Shown here: positions 44,457 to 51,498 of the stretch, in pieces
Numbering within the stretch: the first letter of the stretch is position 1
Layout: each line of letters starts with the position of its first letter
Assembly (NCBI RefSeq): GCF_017104565.1
Contig: NZ_JAAGPD010000040.1
Span: 1 to 64,000, forward strand
DNA length: 64,000 nucleotides
Reading direction: 5' to 3'
Origin: Paraburkholderia sp. Tr-20389
Lineage (GTDB): Bacteria > Pseudomonadota > Gammaproteobacteria > Burkholderiales > Burkholderiaceae
Notes under the pieces: model-generated
What the model was told of the DNA's origin: nothing
What the model saw: the letters and a program-made list of their open reading frames with translations, nothing else
Database searches by the model: none
Program-made: the position numbers and the translations under genes

Positions 44457-44975
44457 TTACAGCGTGTTTCCGGGGTGCAAGTTGCGCTTTGCAGTTATGT
44501 AAGCCTTGTGCGCCACCTGCTCGTCATCGAAATATCCAAGGTGCTTTTGCGTGCCGTTCACGGTGATAACCGCTACCCATTTGGCCTTATCCCTCTTCCA
44601 CGACACGCCCAGAAGACGGCTGCTAGGATTCTTCCGATTTGCGCCCTTCTCTCGCTGGTTTTGCAGGTTCGTCGCATGCGGGACGCACCTCAGGTTTAGC
44701 CAACGGTTATTGCGCCCATTTAGATCGATGTGATCCACGTCCACGGATCGAGGCGGCAGTTCGCCGGTCATGTAAAGAACCGCGAGTCGGTGTGCGTAGT
44801 AGCCGCGACCATCGACCCGAACCCTGATGTATTGCTTCCCGGCTCGACTCCCCGCGACCATTCCAGCCGTCGCGGAGAAGTGATCGTGCCGCCATGTGAA
44901 GATGCCGGTCTCCGGGTCATATGAAAGCAGATCCTTCAATCTCTCTTGAGTGATAACTTGTAGGGCATTGCTCAT
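44457..44975 (-). CDS. HNH endonuclease with AP2 DNA-binding domain (copy 3)
   Basis: A 172-residue HNH-AP2 protein: YDPETGIFTWRHDH, YYAHRLAVLYMTGELPP, the HNH core VDVDHIDLNGRNNRWLNLR, then LLGVSWKRDKAKWVAVITVNGTQKHLGYFDDEQVAHKA (AP2). Starts by ATGA overlap with the upstream gene. It is closely related in plan to the copy at 36272. Confidence 0.9.
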   Translation of the reverse strand: MSNALQVITQERLKDLLSYDPETGIFTWRHDHFSATAGMVAGSRAGKQYIRVRVDGRGYYAHRLAVLYMTGELPPRSVDVDHIDLNGRNNRWLNLRCVPHATNLQNQREKGANRKNPSSRLLGVSWKRDKAKWVAVITVNGTQKHLGYFDDEQVAHKAYITAKRNLHPGNTL

Positions 44976-45292
44976 ACGACCTCGCTCGGATTGTTCTCAA
45001 TCGCCAGCAACGATTGAATCTGCGCGTTCAGTTCCGTGACGCGCTTCTGATACTCCGCAGCGGCTTTCGTCTTCTCGCGCTCCAGATTGGCGACCAGGCC
45101 ATCGCGCGGGTCGAAGTTGTCAGGCACTTCTACCTCGAACGAAAAATCGCGAACCGGCACCGCGTCACTGCTGTATTGCGACGTGTCGTAGTGGGAAAAC
45201 GTGAAATACATATCGTCCACATACGCATCCTTCTCGACGCTGTATCGCTGATGCTTGTGGGCCATCACGAAACCTTTCATCTGCACTTTCAT
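44972..45292 (-). CDS. Phage protein with a C-terminal coiled coil
   Basis: A 106-residue protein, MKVQMKGFVMAHKHQRY to IENNPSEVV. The C-terminal half (LVANLEREKTKAAAEYQKRVTELNAQIQSLLAIE) is a coiled coil. ATG at 45292 is seven bases after AAGGGG; an ATG two codons earlier is too close to that box. Unknown function. Confidence 0.65.
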   Translation of the reverse strand: MKVQMKGFVMAHKHQRYSVEKDAYVDDMYFTFSHYDTSQYSSDAVPVRDFSFEVEVPDNFDPRDGLVANLEREKTKAAAEYQKRVTELNAQIQSLLAIENNPSEVV

Positions 45293-45303
45293 ATTCATTC
45301 CCC

Positions 45304-45579
45304 TTATAGACCCGCAGCGCTCAGCGCCGCCTCTGTTCGTTCTGCGACGATGTACGCCCATACGATCGGCTCCCACGTCTTGAGCGGTGCCGTGTGATCG
45401 CCAAGCGGTTGCCCGCAACACCAGACGCTTGCTGCATGTACGTCGATCTCTTCCGGGCTACCTGGACAATCGCGAGTCGGCGCTTCGTATGGCGTGTAAT
45501 CGAAACTGATGCGAAGCTCGGCGTCGGTTACGAAGCCGTGTTCGTCAGCTAACTCGATAGGATGGAAAATTGTTGGCAT
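45304..45579 (-). CDS. Phage protein of unknown function
   Basis: A 91-residue protein starting MPTIFHPIELADEHGFVTDAEL. A DYTPYEAPTRDCPGSPEEIDV segment recurs in phage proteins of unknown role. Its start overlaps the upstream stop (TAATG). Confidence 0.65.
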   Translation of the reverse strand: MPTIFHPIELADEHGFVTDAELRISFDYTPYEAPTRDCPGSPEEIDVHAASVWCCGQPLGDHTAPLKTWEPIVWAYIVAERTEAALSAAGL

Positions 45580-45923
45580 TACGCCGCCTCCTTAACCGCC
45601 ATCAATTCCGGCCGGTAGTATTTCGTCGGGCCGATTTCGGCGAGCGTCCGCGCATTCACGACAGGACGTTCGGCCTTCTTGATCCCGAACAACTTTGCCG
45701 ATCCTTCCATGTAACCGGCGTGGACCGGATTGAGGTGGCCAAAGAACGACTGGCGGAATTGCTCGCGGTCCAGTTCAACAGCCTCACGCAAAGCGCGGTC
45801 GGCCATGCGCCGAGCTTCGTCTACGGAGCGGCGTGCGTTGAACAAGTCGTCGCAGCACTGTTGCAATGTGTCGCGGGCGCGGCGGCGGTCGTTGCGGGCG
45901 AAAAGGCGGTGAAAGAGGCTCAT
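45579..45923 (-). CDS. Phage protein of unknown function
   Basis: A 114-residue protein with a basic N-terminus (MSLFHRLFARNDRRRARD), a helical middle, and a C-terminal part VVNARTLAEIGPTKYYRPELMAVKEAA. Coupled by ATGA upstream and TAATG downstream. Confidence 0.6.
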   Translation of the reverse strand: MSLFHRLFARNDRRRARDTLQQCCDDLFNARRSVDEARRMADRALREAVELDREQFRQSFFGHLNPVHAGYMEGSAKLFGIKKAERPVVNARTLAEIGPTKYYRPELMAVKEAA

Positions 45924-46114
45924 GTCAGACTCCCAGCTTGCGTAATCAGTTCGTAGAGGGCAAAGATCGTCGCTGCCGCAGCCACAACCGCAGTCGTGAT
46001 CTCATTGCGTCGCGCAGTCTGTGCGTTGGTTGCGGATTCGGCGGCGAGGCGTCGCATTCCTTCGTCGCTAATGGTCACGACGATCCCGCCGTGGTCTTCG
46101 TATGTCAGGCTCAT
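45920..46114 (-). CDS. Small phage membrane protein
   Basis: A 64-residue protein with a C-terminal hydrophobic segment (EITTAVVAAAATIFALYELITQAG) and a soluble N-terminus. ATG at 46114 is six bases after GGAGG, better than an earlier in-frame start. It shares its first base with the TGA of the gene before it. Confidence 0.6.
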   Translation of the reverse strand: MSLTYEDHGGIVVTISDEGMRRLAAESATNAQTARRNEITTAVVAAAATIFALYELITQAGSLT

Positions 46115-46284
46115 CAAAACCTCCACTCTGCTTCATCCCGCATACGGTCGCGATGCCACTCTTCTTGCTGACGGCGCTCCGCATCGGTGAGGTACACACG
46201 ATCCTCCGGCGCTTCCCAGTGCTCAGGTGCTGTGCGCAGAGGCTTGAATTGCCGATAGACCTCGGCGGTGAAATGTTTGCCCAC
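46114..46284 (-). CDS. Small phage protein (56 residues, GTG start)
   Basis: A 56-residue charged protein, VGKHFTAEVYRQFKPLRTAP to RMRDEAEWRF, rich in Arg, Glu and Trp. GTG at 46284 has GGGAGAG upstream, and its TGA overlaps the next ATG (TGATG). No role known. Confidence 0.55.
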   Translation of the reverse strand: MGKHFTAEVYRQFKPLRTAPEHWEAPEDRVYLTDAERRQQEEWHRDRMRDEAEWRF

Positions 46285-46329
46285 GGTTCTCTCCCGATAG
46301 GACTACGAAACTGGTTGAATGGTGTTTAA

Positions 46330-46397
46330 CCCTCACGGACGGGTGCTGGTCCCGGTTATCCAGCGTTCTTACAGTGGGAGTAACCCGTCCGTCAGGG
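46330..46397. other. Inverted repeat in an untranslated gap
   Basis: CCCTCACGGACGGGT (46330-46344) pairs with ACCCGTCCGTCAGGG (46383-46397), 14 of 15 bases, with a 38-base loop. It lies in the 190-base gap downstream of the phage ACP gene. It lacks a T-run and could be a transcript-stability element or an operator. Confidence 0.45.
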
Positions 46398-46476
46398 CAG
46401 CCCTTACGCGGGCTAGCGTCCGTCTCTCACGGCACCGGCTTCTAGAAAAAACGACAGCGGCCGTCGCTTCGAATGC

Positions 46477-46713
46477 TCAAACCCGCGCCGTCACAAGATC
46501 AATCAATTGCTGGCCGGTCACGATCGAAAACATCTCGTCGTCCGGAATCTCGCACCCAAACTCGTCCTCGGCGCACATTACGATTTCCACCTGATCCAGC
46601 GAGTCGCCTTCGTAGGCGTCTTTCAGGTTCGCCGTCAGGTCGATCTCCTCGTCATCTACGCAGAACTGCGCTGCCAGAATCGTTCTGACGCGTTCTTCGA
46701 TGTTCGTTTGCAT
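46477..46713 (-). CDS. Phage-encoded AcpP-like acyl carrier protein
   Basis: A 78-residue type II acyl carrier protein. NIEERVRTILAAQF, the phosphopantetheine motif GDSLDQVE (Ser38) and EDEFGCEIPDDE align with E. coli AcpP along the full length. ATG at 46713 has a strong GGAGGAG box. No fatty-acid or other ACP-dependent gene is nearby, so it must work with host enzymes or bind a host AcpP partner. It could alter lipid metabolism, lipid A or signalling during infection; this is inference. Unrelated in context to the chromosomal carrier protein at 11560. Confidence 0.9.
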   Translation of the reverse strand: MQTNIEERVRTILAAQFCVDDEEIDLTANLKDAYEGDSLDQVEIVMCAEDEFGCEIPDDEMFSIVTGQQLIDLVTARV

Positions 46714-46714
46714 G

Positions 46715-46897
46715 TCACTCCTCCTGGAACCAGTATTCGTATCGTTCAAGCGCCCACTCTTTGACGACCTCGTTTTTCCCATCGTCGTCCAAAGCTCGCC
46801 ATTCGTCTTCGGTGAGTCCAACCTCGCTGAGATTGATCTCGGCCTTGTACTCGCTGTGAATGTTAGCGCCGTTGTCGCAGTGAAACGTGATCTTCAT
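46715..46897 (-). CDS. Small phage protein (60 residues)
   Basis: A 60-residue protein, MKITFHCDNGANIHSEYKAE to ERYEYWFQEE, with the GLTEDEWRALDDDGKNEVVKEW pattern common to small phage proteins. It ends one base before the ACP start. Unknown function. Confidence 0.65.
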   Translation of the reverse strand: MKITFHCDNGANIHSEYKAEINLSEVGLTEDEWRALDDDGKNEVVKEWALERYEYWFQEE

Positions 46898-46982
46898 TCC
46901 CATCCCCACTTGTTAGGTCGAGGGCGGCTGATCTCCCCTCATCTGGCGTCGCGTCTAGTTCGCTAGGCTCCAGCCGTAGTGC

Positions 46983-47216
46983 TCAGTCCATGTATTCGAT
47001 TCGATACACGGGCTCCGCAATCGAATAAAACTGCGGGCAGCGTTCGATGTTCTCCCAATGCAGCCCTGCTGGCTCATGCGTTGGGCCATCCACGCATCGC
47101 CACCACACCAACGTATCTCGTGTCACTCGCCCGTCTTTAACCGGCAGCGAGTCTTGACGCTTCAGGCCGAACGCGACTTCCAGCTCGCGCAACTGTTCTT
47201 CGGTAAAGTTGCTCAT
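46983..47216 (-). CDS. Small phage protein (77 residues)
   Basis: A 77-residue protein, MSNFTEEQLRELEVAFGLK to EPVYRIEYMD, with a CVDGPTHEPAGLHW segment. ATG at 47216 follows GGAGGGAGT and overlaps the upstream stop. Unknown function. Confidence 0.6.
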   Translation of the reverse strand: MSNFTEEQLRELEVAFGLKRQDSLPVKDGRVTRDTLVWWRCVDGPTHEPAGLHWENIERCPQFYSIAEPVYRIEYMD

Positions 47217-47362
47217 ACTCCCTCCGCTTCTGCTACTTCCTGCATCTTGCGAGAATCGCGCTTCTCGACTCGCGCCCCGCCGTGACAGAGTGCCCATGCA
47301 ATGCAGCCGACTAGCGGAGCGGCAAGGGCGTAGATTTCTAGCGCTTTCAGGATGGTGTGCAT
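47213..47362 (-). CDS. Small phage membrane protein (49 residues)
   Basis: MHTILKALEIYALAAPLVGCIAWALCHGG forms one hydrophobic helix, followed by a charged tail. GAAGGAG precedes the ATG. Unknown function. Confidence 0.55.
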   Translation of the reverse strand: MHTILKALEIYALAAPLVGCIAWALCHGGARVEKRDSRKMQEVAEAEGV

Positions 47363-47559
47363 GGTTGCTCCTTCAGGGCGAAATATTTGCCGCTCGTTAG
47401 CTGGCACGTCTCATTCGAAAGGCGGATCAGATTGGGCCAGCGAACCTCGCGCTCATTTCGCGGGAACTCGCCGACCTCATCCCATCGCGCTCGCCATTTG
47501 CAGTCGTCGCAGTACCTCATGCAGCCGACACCTATGCAGTAGTAGTCGGGCGCGGTCAT
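47347..47559 (-). CDS. Cys-rich phage protein
   Basis: A 70-residue protein with Cys in YYCIGVGCMRYCDDCKW and two more near the end, a likely metal site. It starts by ATGA overlap with the 301-residue gene and overlaps the next gene start by 16 bases. Confidence 0.6.
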   Translation of the reverse strand: MTAPDYYCIGVGCMRYCDDCKWRARWDEVGEFPRNEREVRWPNLIRLSNETCQLTSGKYFALKEQPCTPS

Positions 47560-48461
47560 TTCGGCACCTTCATAAGAGCGCGAACTATGGCTCGAATAGA
47601 GCAGCGCGTGAAATCACCTTCGCCACTACGGGCGACCTTGGCGTAGCTGATATATGGACCTTCGCCGATGTGCTCTTCGTATTCCTGCGCCAACAACTCG
47701 CGAGCGATCTTCTCGGCTTGCTCCTCCGTCAACTTAGGCGGCGGGACAGACAGTTCGGCGATCCTAGAAAGTGCGGTTTCCGTGATTTCCCCTTGCCGCT
47801 TGCGCCACCTTAGAAGGGCCTTTATCGATTCGTTGTCGCCGTAGACGGTCATCGTGCGACCTGCTTCATCAAATTCGAAAGTGGCGCCGACAGCCAAGGC
47901 ATTGCGCACCTTCTTCGCGTAATCCAGCCGCAGCGTCATGATCCGCAGATCGCCACCCGCCGTATCTGGCTCCCACTCTTCGGCAATACCGATCGCCATA
48001 TCCATCAACATGTGGGCTTCGGCGCGATCACCATCTTCGGTCCCCATCGGCGAACCGTATTGCAGGTAGGCCAGAATGTTCGACGCCTGTTCGTCAGTGA
48101 TCGCCAGTCCGTCGCATTCGCCCTCAATTGCTGCGATCAGGCGTTCGTTCAGGTCGGTGACGTAATTGACCAGTGATTTGCGAGGCACCTCGGATGCATC
48201 GCATGTGCATTTCGTGCCTCGACCATTGACCAGCGAACACGCAACCCGATCGTGTACCGGTTCAGCGCGATAGGCCGATGATGCATTTAGGTCTTGCCCG
48301 CACCTGGCCGTGGGAGCCACAGCACACGGCGCACCAGTGACGATTCCGCAAAACCTGCAGCGGCCAGTACGGGAATAAACCTCATCGCAAAGTGGATGAT
48401 GCGAGCCGTCGAAATCGCCGATGAGCTTGCATTTGCAAAGGTTGTTCGTCGCGTCACTCAT
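47556..48461 (-). CDS. Phage protein with an N-terminal Cys-rich region
   Basis: A 301-residue protein. The N-terminal 80 residues hold ten or so Cys (NLCKCKLIGD, GRCRFCG, KCTCD). The middle is helical (LVNYVTDLNERLIAAIEGE) and the C-terminal part reads LTEEQAEKIARELLAQEYEE. ATG at 48461 is preceded by GGAGG. It looks like a fusion of short phage modules; no role known. Confidence 0.65.
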   Translation of the reverse strand: MSDATNNLCKCKLIGDFDGSHHPLCDEVYSRTGRCRFCGIVTGAPCAVAPTARCGQDLNASSAYRAEPVHDRVACSLVNGRGTKCTCDASEVPRKSLVNYVTDLNERLIAAIEGECDGLAITDEQASNILAYLQYGSPMGTEDGDRAEAHMLMDMAIGIAEEWEPDTAGGDLRIMTLRLDYAKKVRNALAVGATFEFDEAGRTMTVYGDNESIKALLRWRKRQGEITETALSRIAELSVPPPKLTEEQAEKIARELLAQEYEEHIGEGPYISYAKVARSGEGDFTRCSIRAIVRALMKVPK

Positions 48462-48592
48462 CAGCAACCTCCGATATTTGGTGCGCCGACTATCGTTCCA
48501 GGCATCACAGAAAGAATCGCTTCCGCATCAAGCGGACGGCCTACGTAGAGGATGAAGAGGGCGTGCCAGGCCATCGAGTAGAGTTGGTTCAT
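48461..48592 (-). CDS. Small phage membrane peptide (43 residues)
   Basis: MNQLYSMAWHALFILYVGRP opens a short hydrophobic protein. Its TGA overlaps the next ATG (TGATG). Supported only by coupling. Confidence 0.45.
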   Translation of the reverse strand: MNQLYSMAWHALFILYVGRPLDAEAILSVMPGTIVGAPNIGGC

Positions 48593-48594
48593 GA

Positions 48595-48735
48595 TCACTG
48601 CCAGCAAAAGTTAGCCTGCCAATCCATCTCCACCTTCCGGCACACAATGCGGTGGCCGTCGCGGCAGATGTATTCGACGAGTATGGAAAGACCGTATTGA
48701 AGAGGGGCGAAGGTGAAGCGGTAGCCAGATTTCAT
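48595..48735 (-). CDS. Small phage protein (46 residues)
   Basis: MKSGYRFTFAPLQYGLSILVEYICRDG to DWQANFCWQ. A GGAGAAAG box precedes the ATG, and the start overlaps the stop of a further tiny ORF. Unknown function. Confidence 0.45.
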   Translation of the reverse strand: MKSGYRFTFAPLQYGLSILVEYICRDGHRIVCRKVEMDWQANFCWQ

Positions 48736-48824
48736 GACTTTCTCCATCCATCCACCACCTCAATAGCAACTATCGCTATCAGAGGGATGATGTGGGCTAG
48801 TTCGAAGTATCTGAGGATGAGCAT
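48732..48824 (-). CDS. Possible 30-residue membrane peptide
   Basis: MLILRYFELAHIIPLIAIVAIEVV forms one hydrophobic helix with a short charged tail. It ends by ATGA overlap with the next small gene. There is no good ribosome binding site, so the call is weak. Confidence 0.3.
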   Translation of the reverse strand: MLILRYFELAHIIPLIAIVAIEVVDGWRKS

Positions 48825-48833
48825 GGTGGGCGC

Positions 48834-49397
48834 TCAGTGGAAATCGACCGCGCCGTTCTGCGCAGCCATCTCGAAGGCTTGTCGCCATTCCTGATAGAGC
48901 GGATAGAACCAGTCGCCTCGATCAACTGTGTTGCTGTGCGCTTTGGCTCGCTCATCCCATTCAGCGAATTCCTTGGCGAGTTTGGCGGCGACTACAGGGC
49001 CAATCACGCCCTCGCAATCGCTGAAGTGGATCAATTCCCAGAACGGGCCTTCAGTCGCGGCCCATGCGCCGTAGTCGTGACGAAGTTGGATGCTGCCAGT
49101 GTTGTATCGGTCCACTTGCACAGCCGGGTATCCGGCCAGCCTCGCGAGTTCTTCTCGCCACGCGTTGTATCCGCCGTAGGAGCCTGCGCGGAACCCAATG
49201 CTGTCTTCTGCTTTGTAGACCGCCTTGTCCTCAAGGCCTTCTGCCCGCGAGGCGTAGTCCGGATTGAAGTAGCACCGCAGGTCATATGAGTCGTAGTCCA
49301 GCGATTCGCGCGTCTGCGGGTCGACCGGCTCGCCATCGGCGTCGAACACAACATCAAGCTTCGTCAGATTTCTGTATGCAGTGATATCAAGGCCCAT
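48834..49397 (-). CDS. Phage protein of unknown function
   Basis: A 187-residue protein beginning MGLDITAYRNL, a widely distributed phage and prophage family. It contains FRAGSYGGYNAWREELARLAGY and ELIHFSDCEGVIGPVVAAKLAKEF. AGGAGA precedes the ATG. Function unknown. Confidence 0.75.
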   Translation of the reverse strand: MGLDITAYRNLTKLDVVFDADGEPVDPQTRESLDYDSYDLRCYFNPDYASRAEGLEDKAVYKAEDSIGFRAGSYGGYNAWREELARLAGYPAVQVDRYNTGSIQLRHDYGAWAATEGPFWELIHFSDCEGVIGPVVAAKLAKEFAEWDERAKAHSNTVDRGDWFYPLYQEWRQAFEMAAQNGAVDFH

Positions 49398-49460
49398 CGT
49401 CTTCTCCTGTTCGCAGTACTTAATTGGTGCGCCGCGATAAGGGGCGCGGGTGTGGTTGAA

Positions 49461-49646
49461 TTAGCCGATGCTGGCCTTGATGACCTTGCCGCCTTCGATA
49501 ACCAAATTCATCCGGTCCCATCGCATGTCGGCTGTGACCATGAAGGACTTTCCTTCTTCGCGACTAATTCGAACGCTTAGACCTTGGCGCTTCAGCTTCG
49601 CGATTGCTTTCTCTTTGGTCATGCCGACAACAGATTCGTTAGCCAT
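49461..49646 (-). CDS. I78-type peptidase inhibitor-like protein
   Basis: A 61-residue protein. GMTKEKAIAKLKRQGLSVRISREEG and VTADMRWDRMNLVIEGGKVIKASIG follow the I78 inhibitor pattern (reactive loop, then D-x-R-x-D-R-x-N-L-x-V). It has no signal peptide, so it would act in the cytoplasm, perhaps against a host protease. GGAGG lies upstream of the ATG. Assignment rests on pattern only. Confidence 0.7.
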   Translation of the reverse strand: MANESVVGMTKEKAIAKLKRQGLSVRISREEGKSFMVTADMRWDRMNLVIEGGKVIKASIG

Positions 49647-50143
49647 GTGATCCTCCAGTGTTCACGGAGGCGTTCTGCGCTATGCAGGGAGCCTATGGGC
49701 TAGACCATACTGGCCAACCGTCCCTTGTGAGGGTAACGGCCTTACGGCGATCGGTTTCGCGATACTCAGCTATGCAGGGAATGCAGAACGCTTTCGTGAA
49801 AGCTGCTGCTACGTGCGGCGCTGGCTACACCCGACATAGTCGGCTCCAGCTACCGCACGCCTTCCGCCGCGATCACCCGAATCCTGTTCCGATGACCGCT
49901 GCGGGCGCTCCGCTTTCTACACCAGCGGCTGCTTTGTTCGGTGCCCTTTCGGGAATGGTTGCGATACTCTGCTTTCACGAGTCCACCATGAGGACTACGG
50001 CGCGTCAGATATCTCCGGTGAACTGGCCTTACGTGACGCACGGCTCAATTGTTAAAGATCCATTCGCGGCCCTGACTCTGTCAGGCGCGGGTACTTCGTG
50101 CTATCCGCACTAGCTTGGCAATGGGCCAAGCTGCTGAGGACAG
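49647..50143. other. Gap with inverted repeat, possible structured leader
   Basis: About 500 bases inside the leftward operon without a convincing gene on the minus strand. TTCACGGAGGCGTTCTGC (49661-49678) pairs with GCAGAACGCTTTCGTGAA (49783-49800) at 15 of 18 positions, and CTATGCAGGGA occurs twice (about 49680 and 49770). It may be a structured leader or an RNA gene of the phage. A plus-strand ORF crosses it but has no coding support. Confidence 0.4.
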
Positions 50144-50401
50144 TTATGCTGCCTTTGCTTCTTCCGTCGAGACGCCGCAAAACGGACAGAAGTTGAAGAA
50201 CATGCTGACTTCCTTGCCCTTCGCGCTTTTGAACCCAGGCTTGTCGGCCTTGATCGTGTACGGAAGGTATGCGCGCTCGCTGACGCCGCTTCCGAATACG
50301 ATTGCCACGTTCTTTGCTTCTGCCTTGGCGGGCGCGCCAAGTTGCTTGGAATAGTGCTCAGCAAGTCGGGCTTCGTTGTCACGTACGCAGTTGCAGGTCA
50401 T
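50144..50401 (-). CDS. Zinc-ribbon-like phage protein, first gene of the leftward operon
   Basis: An 85-residue protein with CNC near the N-terminus and FCPFCG near the C-terminus, a split Cys4 site. The ATG at 50401 has GGGAGA upstream and lies about 88 bases after the predicted PL start site. Function unknown; position matches an early phage protein. Confidence 0.7.
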   Translation of the reverse strand: MTCNCVRDNEARLAEHYSKQLGAPAKAEAKNVAIVFGSGVSERAYLPYTIKADKPGFKSAKGKEVSMFFNFCPFCGVSTEEAKAA

Positions 50402-50484
50402 TTCCCTATCTCCCCTAGTGCAGCTCGGCTGCTGAGTGGTGGTGCGAATACCCGGGCAACGTTGGGTGTTGCTGGTGTTGCGTG

Positions 50485-50548
50485 GTATGTGAGTCATTAT
50501 CGTCACGCGTTGTGAGTTTGTCAAAGCTTTTCTGTGCGTTTTTGTGAG
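50485..50548 (-). promoter_or_regulatory. Phage PL promoter with repressor operator
   Basis: On the minus strand TTGACA (50519-50524), a 17-base spacer and GATAAT (50496-50501) make a near-consensus promoter. The spacer holds TCACAACGCGTGA (50503-50515), which matches the operator at the Cro gene (TCACAGCGTGTGA), and further CTCACA half-sites flank it. It drives the leftward operon and is expected to be repressed by the 50639 protein. Confidence 0.9.
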
Positions 50549-50587
50549 TTTTTTCTTCGGGAAAATATGTAGGACGCGATGTATGGA

Positions 50588-50616
50588 CGAAAAAAAGCCC
50601 GCGCTAGGCGGGCTTT
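50588..50616 (-). terminator. Terminator of the phage repressor gene
   Basis: On the minus strand AAAGCCCGC-CTAGC-GCGGGCTTT is followed by further T residues. It lies just after the repressor stop and separates it from PL. Confidence 0.93.
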
Positions 50617-50638
50617 GTTGTGCGAATGCGACTAAGTG

Positions 50639-51403
50639 TTAATTGTCAATCTCGATCGCTGATCCACGAGGCATGATCGCCGCGACCCTATGTATATAGG
50701 CTATTTCAGATAGTGGGCGCGTGATGGGCTGAATGTGGTTGTTGATGGACCCCAAACAAACGTCGCCATCCCGAACCCAAAGAAGCTCCTTCACAACAGC
50801 GCTACCGTCCGTGAACTTCACAACCACATCGTCGCCTGGCTGGGCTTCGGAATTGGGTTCACAAACGATGTATTCGCCCGCCTTTATACGAGGACGCATA
50901 CTATCGCCACGGACCCTCAATCCGTAGGCGCTGATGTCCCTCGACCGTACTTCTGGCAACTCGGCATATCCGTGCCCGACCGGATAGTCATCAATGCTGA
51001 TAAAGCCATCTGGCCCGCCTTGCACTTCCCCGACCACGGCAACAGCCCTCCCAGACCTTAATTTCAGTTTTTCGCCGACATTCGATTCAATCGTCGGAGC
51101 AATACTAGGCTCCGGGGCGTTGATCGAAGGCGCAATCATGCCTGAAATTTGTCCTTTTTTCGACTTACCAGTGGCCACTGAAATATGCTTGTCACCTGAC
51201 ATGCTCACAAGTAGATGATCTGTTGAGCATTTCAGGGCAGCAGCTATCTCTGGGGCCCGATCCAACGGCGCCCCGCCCCTCTTCTTCCAGTTTGAAACCG
51301 TGTTGGTTCCGGTATTCAGTTGCTGGGCCAGCCATGCCGGCTTTTTCCCCTGTAGCGCCAACAACTGCTCTATCAGATCCCACGGGATATTAGCTTTTTC
51401 CAT
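50639..51403 (-). CDS. Phage CI-like repressor (XRE HTH plus S24 peptidase)
   Basis: A 254-residue repressor. The N-terminal HTH (about 10-65) includes QLNTGTNTVSNWKKRGG. The C-terminal LexA/CI domain holds the catalytic Ser in VRGDSMRPRIKAGEY and the catalytic Lys in AVVKELLW; cleavage after RecA activation would give SOS induction. A Gly/Pro/Ser linker (about 85-115) connects them. It keeps PL and PR off in the lysogen and faces the Cro-like gene. Confidence 0.93.
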   Translation of the reverse strand: MEKANIPWDLIEQLLALQGKKPAWLAQQLNTGTNTVSNWKKRGGAPLDRAPEIAAALKCSTDHLLVSMSGDKHISVATGKSKKGQISGMIAPSINAPEPSIAPTIESNVGEKLKLRSGRAVAVVGEVQGGPDGFISIDDYPVGHGYAELPEVRSRDISAYGLRVRGDSMRPRIKAGEYIVCEPNSEAQPGDDVVVKFTDGSAVVKELLWVRDGDVCLGSINNHIQPITRPLSEIAYIHRVAAIMPRGSAIEIDN

Positions 51404-51422
51404 GCGCGGAATTTACCCCATC

Positions 51423-51498
51423 ACTCACAGTCCGTGGCTCACAGAAATAACTCACGAAAAATCTTGTCTAGACTCACAGCGTGTGAAATACTGTGAGC
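51423..51498 (+). promoter_or_regulatory. Phage PR promoter and operator region
   Basis: TTGTCT (51464-51469), 17 bases and AATACT (51487-51492) form the rightward promoter. The perfect palindrome TCACAGCGTGTGA (51474-51486) lies in its spacer. Further CTCACAG half-sites are at 51424 and 51438, plus CTCACG at 51451, and CTGTGAG at 51491 faces them. They resemble a lambda-type tripartite operator. The predicted start site falls on or next to the Cro start codon. Confidence 0.85.

Noticed and set aside
49658-50113. 151-codon plus-strand ORF in the phage gap
   Set aside because: Runs against the operon direction, has no ribosome binding site and no familiar sequence; it spans the inverted repeat.
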